From assembly GCA_003117195.1 (NCBI GenBank), contig BDSI01000015.1, positions 249,001 to 313,000 on the forward strand: a stretch of 64,000 nucleotides of DNA, given 5' to 3'. The position numbers and the translations under genes were made by a program. This DNA is from Eudorina sp. 2006-703-Eu-15 (lineage: Eukaryota > Chlorophyta > Chlorophyceae > Chlamydomonadales > Volvocaceae). Below the pieces are notes generated by a model. It was not told the origin of the DNA. It saw only the letters and a list, made by a program, of their open reading frames with translations, and made no database searches. Below, in pieces: positions 55,361 to 64,000 of the stretch. Each line of letters opens with the position of its first letter. The stretch's first letter is position 1.

Positions 55361-55926
55361 ACGAACGGGCAATCGGCACTCCAGTTTTTGCGCAGACACG
55401 CCGCCATGGTGGTGTCAGATGGTGTCAAATTCGACTCGCCCATCGGAGAGTAATGGCAGCAATAAATATGGTCTGATATAATAAGTTTGTGAGCCAGCGG
55501 CGTTCGGTAGGCCGCGGTAGGTGGCGGCCTACAGCGAGCTGCCCGTTCCACCTACATACGATACTGGTACCTTCCGGGAAGGTTGCTTGCTGCCTAATCA
55601 AGATCCTGAACCACCCACAGTTTCGTATTCATGACAGGCTCTGACGCGTAGTACACCAGTACATAGTATATAAACGCTTTGCCTGGCCATCAATCCTCAC
55701 AGCGGCCAAGCCAGCGAGGCGTTAGTCTGAAAGAAGCTTATCTCCGAAATCCGTTGATAAATACAGAGAAGCTGGGACCTTCGTATAGATTTGCTGGGAC
55801 CTTCGTATAGATTTGCCGTCACAGTTAGCAGCTGTACTGCTATACGAACAGACATCTTGGCACGGCAACAACATATAGGTCCTTGTTTGTTGCCAACCGA
55901 CAGCATCACCATCGGCCGCAATCGGC

Positions 55927-58905
55927 ATGGCCTCCGAAACCATCCGACGACGGGGCTCCACGCCGGGCGGGGCGATCCTCTTCGTCTCCACGCTGCTGCT
56001 GGCATCGCTGCTGCACGGCGCCGCTGCGGCCCGTGCTGCCGCTGATGGGCATGAGATGAGTACCAAGGCCGCCGTTTCTGACGACGGCAACGCCATCCAG
56101 CAGCAGTACGTGCATCGCGGAGATAGTCACGGCGCCATTGTTTTCGGCTCCGCCGCCATTGCAACCCTCGGCCAGTGGGATGCACTGACGCGTTCAAGCC
56201 GGGCGCTCCACCAGGCCGCAGGTGAGTGCCCGGATGCACGTGATTACGTTTGTACACGTGCCGTACGGTACGGCTCCGGCCCATCCACGACAGCAAAATT
56301 GCGCGATTGTGTCCAAAGCGAGCTAGGCCAGTTTACCGGTCTACGGTCTAGATGTGTAGTAGCTTTGGATGTCACCAACGACCCATAATGTTCGCTACAC
56401 CCTCAATAATTCATGGATCGCAATGTACCAGCCCAAGGTTGAGGTTCGGCCTCTGGCATCCTATCCGGCTCATACTTTCCGCATCCACCCGCTCGCAGGC
56501 CGAAGCTGCTCCTACCTACACCATCAAGTCTGGAGACACGCTTTGGGCCATTTCGCAGCAGTACAGCACCACAGTCGCGCAGCTTCAGTCGTTGAATCCT
56601 GGCCTCGTTGCCACCAACCTGCAAGTCGGCCAGACTATCAAGGTTCCATGCAGCGGCGGTGGTGGTAGCGGCGGGGGCGGTAGTGGCGGCGGCGGCAGCG
56701 GCGGTGGCGGTAGTGGTGGTGGCGGCGGCGGCGGCACCTGCTCCTACACCATCAAGTCTGGAGACACGCTTTGGGCCATTTCGCAGCAGTACAGCACCAC
56801 TGTCGCGCAACTTCAGTCGCTGAATCCTGGCCTCGTTGCCACCAACCTGCAAGTCGGCCAGACTATCAAGGTTCCATGCAGCGGCGGTGGTGGTAGCGGC
56901 GGCGGCGGAAGCGGCGGCGGCGGAAGCGGCGGCGGCGGTAGTAGCGGTGGCGGCGGCGGCGGAACCTGCTCCTACACCATCAAGTCTGGAGACACGCTTT
57001 GGGCCATTTCGCAGCAGTACAGCACCACTGTCGCGCAGCTTCAGTCGTTGAATCCTGGCCTCGTTGCCACCAACCTGCAAGTCGGCCAGACTATCAAGGT
57101 TCCATGCAGCGGCGGTGGTGGTAGCGGCGGCGGCGGTCGTGGCGGCGGGGGCAGCGGCGGCGGCGGTAGTGGTGGTGGCGGCGGCAGCGGCACCTGCTCC
57201 TACACCATCAAGTCTGGAGACACGCTTTGGGCCATTTCGCAGCAGTACAGCACCACTGTCGCGCAGCTTCAGTCGTTGAATCCTGGCCTCGTTGCCACCA
57301 ACCTGCAAGTCGGCCAGACTATCAAGGTTCCATGCAGCGGCGGTGGTGGTAGCGGCGGCGGCGGTAGTGGCGGCGGCGGCGGCGGTAGTAGCGGTGGCGG
57401 CGGTGGTGGCGGCAGCGGTACCTGCTCCTACACCATCAAGTCTGGAGACACGCTTTGGGCCATTTCGCAGCAGTACAGCACCACTGTCGCGCAACTTCAG
57501 TCGTTGAATCCTGGCCTCGTTGCCACCAACCTGCAAGTCGGCCAGACTATCAAGGTTCCATGCAGCGGCGGTGGTGGTAGCGGCGGCGGCGGTAGTGGCG
57601 GCGGCGGAAGCGGTGGCGGCGGTAGTGGTGGTGGCGGCGGCAGCGGCACCTGCTCCTACACCATCAAGTCTGGAGACACGCTTTGGGCCATTTCGCAGCA
57701 GTACAGCACCACTGTCGCGCAACTTCAGTCGCTGAATCCTGGCCTCGTTGCCACTAACCTGCAAGTCGGCCAGACTATCAAGGTTCCATGCAGCGGCGGT
57801 GGTGGTAGCGGCGGCGGCGGTAGTGGCGGCGGCGGAAGCGGCGGCGGCGGAAGCGGCGGCGGCGGTAGTAGCGGTGGCGGCGGCGGCGGCGGTGGCAGGT
57901 TAGTGCCCACGTGAAATAAACCGATCTAGATGGAGTGCGTAATCATTATGAGTCAAGGTTACTCTGCCTCCGCAAGTGTACTGCTGTCAACCTCCCCTCC
58001 CCGGCCCCGGCCCCGTCCGCTTCGCAGTGGCAACGTGCTGTACAGCGGCAGCGGCAGCGGGACCTATTATTACGACATCCGTACGTCCTGCCCGGGAGAG
58101 CCCAACGGTTTCCCCGAGACCGACGGCTACCCGACCTGCACCAGCTGGCAAGGCGCCGCCAAGACCATCCGACAGGTACGGACGGAGCTGCCGAAGCACT
58201 GGGGCGCACGGCGGGTTTATTTGGACATGCATCGGACGTGGGGCCGCACTGGATGTGCCTGCTGGGGTACACATGTTGCAGCAGGGACCTCCCAGTGGCC
58301 AGTGGGCCGATTCCGGCAGCGAGCTGTGTCGGAAGAAGAGCTCGCGGTTGTGATAACGTGCTGCGCGGAATTGCAAAGCTCTAGTAAGACCACACCGGCG
58401 AATGCTCCTCCATTTACTACTGAAGATCGCTATCACAATGCCCCCTGCATTATTACGTAAACAAACGCCAGCAGCCGTGCGCGCATGACCCGCTAGCTTG
58501 CTCGACCGGTTGGCTCCATCCAGCTTCCGTGCGTTAGTCCCTGGCCTGCTACTTCCGCTGCCCACGCACCCTCGCCCGCGCCTGCCCCCTATCCCACCCA
58601 ACCCACCCCGCCCGCAGTACAACACCAACAACATCATCGCCATTGACAACAACGTCCTCAGCGCCAACCGCGCCGGGCTGTGCGGCAAGAAGGTGCTCGT
58701 CTTCAGGAACGGCCAGAGGGTGGCCCCGCCCGACGGCGGCGACTTCTTCGTGTGGGACGGCTGCGCGGCGTGCGTGGGCGGCGGCAAGATCGACTTCAGC
58801 GCCAGCGGGCTGAGGAGCGCGGCGTCCAACTCGTGTGACCTGGGCGTGGTGCCGGGCATCAGCTGGCAGGTGGTGGACCAGCAGGTGCAGCCGTTCGTAC
58901 CGTGA
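55927..58905 (+). CDS. Secreted protein with six LysM domains and a C-terminal DPBB (RlpA-like) domain
   Basis: Four exons parallel the left copy: 55927-56221, about 56506-57898, 58028-58175 and 58618-58905 (707 residues with that acceptor). The signal peptide is GGAILFVSTLLLASLLHGAA. Six LysM domains at a 228-bp period carry the same consensus as the left gene, with (GGGGS)n linkers, one GGGGR variant and clusters of SS. Exons 3 and 4 are the same lengths as in the left gene (148 and 288 bp) and encode the same double-psi barrel, including DGCAACVGGGKIDFSA. Odd point: relative to the left copy there is a 4-base duplication (CTAC) at about 56511-56518. Using the conserved acceptor CGCTCGCAG at 56498 would then frameshift the protein. 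A CGAAG acceptor 7 bases further restores the frame. The gene is either rescued this way or damaged. Confidence 0.82.
56500..57898 (+). repeat. 228-bp coding tandem repeat (LysM plus (G4S) linker), six units
   Basis: Six units start about every 228 bp inside exon 2. Third positions of the LysM part are nearly invariant among units, pointing to recent unequal exchange or gene conversion. Confidence 0.93.
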
Positions 58906-59194
58906 TTGACCCTCATCAAGGTCCTAGCCATCAGTGTCTGGCCGTGGAATGGAAATAATTAGGCCGGTGTGCACCACCCACGCTGCTGCTGCGACGTTGC
59001 CGTACATGTTGTACATATGAGATTGGTACCGCACGATGATGCTGCGCCGGCACCGCCATGGACGCATACTTGTTAAATAATGGTGATGTACACGGCTGCG
59101 GGTCTGTATCTCTCATGGGACCTTCCCTACGTAGTTTGTGAAAGCAGTCGCTGCGATCGATGCATGGCTGTGGAATCGACGGATGGACGGACGG

Positions 59195-59212
59195 ACGGAC
59201 GGTTTTGTATGT
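59195..59212. repeat. (GGAC)n microsatellite
   Basis: ATGGACGGACGGACGGACGG run; the wider region 59110-60290 shows no gene, with GT/CA runs near 59400 and CT-rich blocks at 59670-59770. Confidence 0.7.
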
Positions 59213-59670
59213 GTTTAGAATTGCAACCCGTTTTGTATGTGTGTTTCGTGTCCGTCCGCGGCAGCTGTGCTAAGCGACCACTTCCTTCCGTGATTCATAT
59301 TAAGACTCGGGTATACGTACCGAAAGAGGATGAATGTCGTAGTACACACATACACAGATGTGTGTGGTTCTGGGTGGGTTTCTCATGAAACACACAGATG
59401 TGTGTGTGGGATATGTATGGTGATGGTATGGAGGGTCTATACTGGTGCGTGGAATTCCGCTAGGGAGTAGGGACCCGCGTGCTTGACCACCCAGGGCAAC
59501 TGCACAGGGTCACAATCTCCGCGCGCGCGTGCACGCGCTGCCGGCCAATCCCACGCGGCGACGTAGTAATGGCGCTGCTGAGATTGTAACGCAACCATCA
59601 GGAAGGTACAAGTCTCGCCGCCGTACATGCTTTCAATCTTGGGGCACACGCACAAACACACGCACACGCA

Positions 59671-60540
59671 CTCTCTCTCTCCCGTCTCTCTCTCCCTCTC
59701 CTCCCCACTCTCTTGCCAGTTGCCATTATCAATACCATTACCACGCTCTCTCTCTTTCTCTCTCTCCAGCTCGCGAACCATGTGACCCACCGCTGTTACC
59801 CACCGCAACGGCCATGTTCGGCATATCTTTCATCACAGCCCAGCACATACCCGACCGCCCCGTCACACCTCATCCGCTGCCTGCCCGGCCCTGCTTGTCT
59901 GTCTCGTCATCGATCTATCCGAAGGATGTTAGTTCTGTCCATCCGCCTCTCCTCTGACCCGCACCCAATTCAAGTGCGAACGACAGTCCTGCGGCACACT
60001 AATGAAAGGTATTGACTCTCACCAAATCCATATGTAACGAACACACACGTTCCTGCAGTTGCAAACACTCTCAACCTATCTTCCTGTCCGCACATACGTA
60101 CGGCAGCACGTACGTACGGCAACCCGCAACAAGCACACGCCGTCACCAGGTTCACGGCGAACGGCGTGTCCTACCCCTCAGCAAGTAACCACGTCTTGAG
60201 CCTGATCAAATCCTGCTTTCGTGCAAGAAAAACATACCATGCTTCCAATCTTCCCTGGATTGAAGCCCACGAATAAAATTCCCACCGGCAACAGACATCA
60301 TTGAGCCCGGACACGTGTACTTCGGTCGGCCACCAACCAAACGTGACAACTGCCGTACGGAAATACCCCTGCAGGAGCTGCGCACCCCTGAAGAGCCTCG
60401 CCCTGTCGGCCCTCAGCAGCGCGACACACACTTCCCCGGTCGCCCCTCGCCCCTCACCCCTCATCAGATCGCTCCTTGGTCTCTGCCCCGAGTGGCACTC
60501 CCGTACTCTGTACCCCCGGCAGGGTACGGATCCGATCGGG
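59671..60540. other. No gene seen; 3' flank of the ABC1 kinase gene
   Basis: Unique sequence right of the duplication arm. Frames are short and without domains; the last few hundred bases are likely the 3' untranslated region of the minus-strand kinase gene. Confidence 0.5.
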
Positions 60541-60542
60541 TC

Positions 60543-63500
60543 TCAGTTCACGGTGACGACGATGGTGTTGGGGTCCGCGGGGAACGGCGCCGCCGCCACC
60601 GGCTGCGGCCCCGCCGCCGCCACGTCCGCTGCTACCGCTGACGGCGCTGCCGGGGCGTCCGTCGCCACGGACGCTGAAGCCGTCGCTGTCGCTGCTGACG
60701 ACGAGCCCGCTGGGGTTTCGGAAGGACTGGTCGGGGCGGCGGTCTCCGCCGCCGGAGGCGGCGGCGGCGGCGGAGCCGCCGCCGTCGCTGCCTCCGCCGC
60801 CGCGGCTGACGCCGCGGCCTGCAGGATCTGTCTCCTGACCGGCTGCCATAAGGGGAACAGCGTGTCCACGGGAACGCCCGCTCGGGCAGCCTGCTGGGCC
60901 GCCAGCTGATCGGCAATGTCCACCGCCACCTCCGTGGTGACCTGAAGGTTCGTACTGCTGCTGCTGCTGCTGCTGCTAGCGCCGGCGTTGCTACGGCTCG
61001 TGCCCGCCACGTCACTGAGTACGGCAGCCAGCTCACGGACCTGGTCCGGAGGGCTGGAGGCCAGCTGCAGTACGGACTGCAGGGAGGGCGACTCCAGGTC
61101 CGCCGGCTCCACGCCTGGAGGCGTTGCGTTGCGTTGCGCACAGCGTAGGATTTCAGGAGGGCACAGCGTCAAGTTGGGTGTCTTGACGTGAGGTGCTGGA
61201 GCCGTCCGATCTGGAGCCGTCCGATCCCAAGCAGTCATGGCAGAAGAGGGTGAACCCCATAGAATTGCCTCATGCCGGCGCCAAGGATGCCTTGGCCGCG
61301 AGGACCAGGGAGGGTGAGGTGATTTAAAGCCGAGGTGAACAGCGAAGCCCCCAGACGGCAGAGCAGGCCGCACCGGCTTCCGCTCGGCGCTATGCCGTAC
61401 AAAACTGTTCCCTACTAGTCGTGCCTCGATTCAACCCCCCGACCCAAGCCAAGACCGCGGCGCAAACCCACCCAGCACGCTGGCCGCAAGCTCCGTCAGC
61501 TGCTGCAGGTACACCTGTACAGTATAGTACGGCAGGGAGGGACGAACGACGACACATGACGGCTGGCCGAGTGTCGGGTCGGGTCGGCCAGGTGTCGCCA
61601 ACGCGGGCGCGACACGCCTGAGAACACCACCACGTGCCTGCCACGATCGCGTGTACGATACCCGTGCGGCAGTCAGACGAGCGCACCCAGACGAGCACAC
61701 CGCACCTCGCCTCGCACCTCGCCATCCATTCGCTTGTATATGTCAGGCGACCCTTCACCTACGCCACGTCCCTAAGTATTTGTCGACGGGCTGGGTGTGT
61801 CTGGGCTGTTTCGTTTTATACCCCGCGTCCCCGCCGCGCCCTACCTGCTCCTCCGGCTGCAGGGGCGGCGCCAGAAGGTCCACCGCCTGCTGCAGCGGCA
61901 GCAGCCCGCGGCCCGGCACGTACAGCGGCGGCTGCGGCAGCGCCGGCAGGGAGCCCAGGAAGGGGAGCCGCGGCGTCAGCGAGGCGGACGCCAGCGCCAC
62001 CGCCTTGCGCAGCCGGTCCCGCAGCAGCAGGTCCAGGCCGCCGGAGACCCAGCCCACCAGCAGCGGCCGCAGCTCGCGCGCCTCCGGGGACAGCAGGAAA
62101 GACGCGAGCTCCTGCACATGAGCACACGAGACCAGGCAGGGAGGGGAGGGGTTCAAGGGGTTCTTCCAGCTGTGGGTGTGTGTGTTTTGAAGCGGGGACA
62201 GGGGCGGGTTTCGTACATATACACACCGTTTTGAGCGGCCGCAGCCGCAGCGGCAGTTGCGCGCCATCAATGCCTGCCGAGCGGGCGGCTGCGTGGCATC
62301 GCTGCTTTGCTCGTCGTTCTCCCAGCGCCCATGAAACGTATTCATTCACAGTAGTCACTGCACAGTAGCTGCTACGAACACGCTCAGCTTCAGCAGCGAG
62401 AAGCACCACCACCACCGGCTGCGTTTCGAGCCCGAATGGAACGCTCGCGCGCTTTCCTTCCGATCCCCGATCTCATCCAGTCCGTCGGGAACGGCTGTGT
62501 GCGCATGCGGTCCGGTCCCTGCGCGGACGGCCACCCGGCCCCCAGCGCCGCGGGGCCACCACCCGGCCCCCAAGGAGGCCACCCGGCCCCCAGCGCCGCG
62601 GGGCCACCACCCGGCCCCCAAGGAGGCCACCCGGCCCCCAGCGCCGCGGGGCCACCACCCGGCCGCCCACCTGCACGCTGGCCCCCTCCGCGGGCAGCGC
62701 ATCGAAGTCCACAAAGCCCTGGCTGTTGTCCGCCACGTAGCCCAGCGCGGCGTTCAGCAGCGCCGCCAGCCGCCGGGCGGCCAGCTGGCTGCCGGCCTGT
62801 CGGGGAGCATTTCCGCGGGCCGACGGCAGGAGGGGGTCACACGCAGAAACGAGACGTGAAAGGTGACACAGGCACGTGGGCATCTGGGGCCCAACCGAAA
62901 GGGCGCGGTAAAGTAGATAAAGTGGGCATCTGGGGCCCAACCGAAAGGGCGCACGGCACCGATGAGGTCGTCTGGCTATTTACAGGCGGAAGGCCGACGG
63001 ACGACCGACGGCTGGCGAAGGCCTTTGGGGCCTGGGCGAGCGCAGAAGAAGAGCTCATCGGAACATACGCCCATACGGGATCCAGGGAATGGCTCCCGCA
63101 GTCCCTCCGGACATATGACGGCTTGCGTGCACTGCCCCCATGAAGTCATGTGCGGGGTAGTCGGCGACGGTTTGGGTCCTGCCCCAATCATGGATTTTGT
63201 TTTTATTGATTGTGTGCCCCGGCCCACCTCCGCGTTGGGGGTCGCCACGTCTCGGATCATGAGCAGGTCTCGGAGCAGCGCGGAGGCGGTGGAGGAGTCG
63301 TTTCGGAGCACCTTCAGGAGACCAAGGCAGAAGGCGGCAACGATTTTAGATAGCACAGGGGTGCGCAGCACAGCACAGCTCAGCACGGCATAGTACAGCG
63401 CAGTACAGCGCAGCGCAGCACATCACATCACAGCACAGCACATGGGGTACGTGTGCCAGTTGTCAGGTGGGGTCAACTGCTCAGCGGTGGTGGCGCACAC

Positions 63501-63891
63501 CGACAAGGCCTGGGGCGGGGACGCGTCGGTGTGGGGGTGGCGTGTTAAGCCCTGAGTTCCAGTTCTGCGCCGTCAGCCATGGCCCGGCCGAAGCAGGGGC
63601 CTGCCGGCCACGTGACTCGCTCTCCTCCGTGAGTACGACAAGGGGCGTACGACACGACGAGCCTGTCGTACTCACCTTCCTGGCAACGAAGGGGTAGGCC
63701 TGCGCCACCATGGCGTACTGCGGGTCGCCCGCCAGCGCGATTCCCTCCAGGGTGGCCACGCTGCGGGCCAGAAGACTCATGTACGGCGGTACAGAGAAGG
63801 GGATCTCCAGCGTGGCTGACAGCAGGTCCTGGCTGAGAGCCGTGAAGTTGAAGGCCGCGGCGCCACCTCCCCGGAGGTAGGGGGACAGCAC
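60543..63891 (-). CDS. ABC1/UbiB-type atypical kinase, C-terminal half (gene continues past 64000)
   Basis: Six visible exons: 63676-63891, 63228-63311, 62671-62796, 61845-62111, 61472-61514 and 60543-61114, in frame for 435 residues to a TGA. The first encodes FSVPPYMSLLARSVATLEGI, ALAGDPQYAMVAQAYPFVARK, the classic ABC1K region after the kinase core (PPY...R.L.TLEG....DP.....AYP...). It is followed by VLRNDSSTASALLRDLLM, RLAALLNAALGYV and SFLLSPEARELRPLLVGWVS. ABC1 kinases act in chloroplasts or mitochondria on prenyl-lipid (plastoquinone, tocopherol, ubiquinone) homeostasis; this C-terminal pattern resembles plant plastid ABC1Ks. The last exon is low-complexity (poly-Ser, poly-Pro, Ala-rich) and unusual. 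The kinase core with the KxGQ and catalytic motifs is outside the window. Confidence 0.82.
62520..62665. repeat. 51-bp GC-rich tandem repeat, intronic
   Basis: CACCCGGCCCCCAGCGCCGC then GGGGCCACCACCCGGCCCCC and AAGGAGGC recur about 2.7 times next to the splice donor of the third visible ABC1K exon. Confidence 0.85.
62872..62958. repeat. Direct repeat of a GGGCATCTGGGGCCCAACCG block, intronic
   Basis: Two copies of GTGGGCATCTGGGGCCCAAC then CGAAAGGGCGC about 48 bp apart, in the intron between the second and third visible ABC1K exons. Confidence 0.8.
63364..63440. repeat. CAGCACAGCACAG-type microsatellite, intronic
   Basis: Runs of CAGCA/CAGTA/CATCA pentamers lie in the intron between the first two visible ABC1K exons. 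Confidence 0.75.
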
Positions 63892-64000
63892 CTGTGAAGA
63901 CGGACGGGAAACGAATAAGGGGGAAAGAGGAAGGGGGAAAGGAAGGGGGGTGAGAAGGGCAAAGGATATATTATTGCGCGTGTTTTTGTGGGTGCTCCCA

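Larger units (their letters stand above)
54570..59670. repeat. Right arm of the inverted segmental duplication
   Basis: It mirrors 28860-34240 and contains the second LysM gene. The spacer between the arms is about 20.3 kb. At 59345-59412 an ACACATCTGTGTGT-type block corresponds to the same block at 29126-29190. Confidence 0.85.

Overview
The window looks like repeat-rich nuclear DNA of a volvocine (chlamydomonadalean) green alga. The basis is GC-rich exons cut by many short GT-AG introns, secreted LysM proteins with glycine-rich linkers, TOM1-like, PSMD5-like, ABC1-kinase and other eukaryotic genes, and a dense mix of LINEs, short retroposons, hAT MITEs and minisatellites. The species cannot be named from the sequence alone. 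All gene models below were built by hand from splice signals, reading phase and family similarity. Six models close in frame over all their exons: the VHS-GAT gene (using one non-AG acceptor), LysM left, PSMD5, adenine deaminase, NAT, and the visible part of the ABC1 kinase. LysM right closes only with a shifted acceptor.

Layout. 1-2.7 kb: two tandem first exons of a secreted beta-helix-like family (minus strand). 3.2-7.4 kb: a frameshifted, gag-like, very GC-rich coding relic (minus). 7.6-20.7 kb: almost entirely mobile and repetitive DNA, with three 42-bp minisatellite arrays, a foldback element with long inverted arms, a palindromic element, a (CCCAAA)n tract, three hAT MITEs with exact 8-bp target duplications, and a decayed LINE 3' end. 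20.8-28.2 kb: one 13-exon gene (minus) predicted to encode three successive VHS domains followed by a GAT domain. 29.5-33.0 kb: a LysM(x8)-DPBB secreted protein (minus). 35.0-38.4 kb: PSMD5-like proteasome assembly chaperone (plus). 39.2-42.0 kb: adenine deaminase with a signal peptide (minus), convergent with PSMD5. 43.7-47.7 kb: a 5'-truncated, frameshifted LINE with a recognisable reverse transcriptase (minus), itself split by a 128-bp retroposon. 49.0-51.9 kb: arylamine N-acetyltransferase (minus). 55.9-58.9 kb: a second LysM(x6)-DPBB gene (plus), an inverted duplicate of the first. 60.5-63.9 kb: the 3' half of an ABC1/UbiB-type kinase gene (minus), running off the right edge.

The two LysM genes sit in the arms of an inverted segmental duplication (about 28.86-34.24 kb and 54.57-59.67 kb) with PSMD5, the deaminase, the LINE and the NAT gene in between. 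The genes do not form a pathway. They are independent housekeeping (proteasome assembly, endosomal sorting, plastid or mitochondrial kinase), salvage/xenobiotic (adenine deaminase, NAT) and extracellular (LysM, beta-helix) functions. The most notable features are the triple-VHS architecture with conserved intron phases, the inverted LysM/(G4S)n paralogues that differ in repeat number, and the well-preserved nested insertions with target-site duplications.
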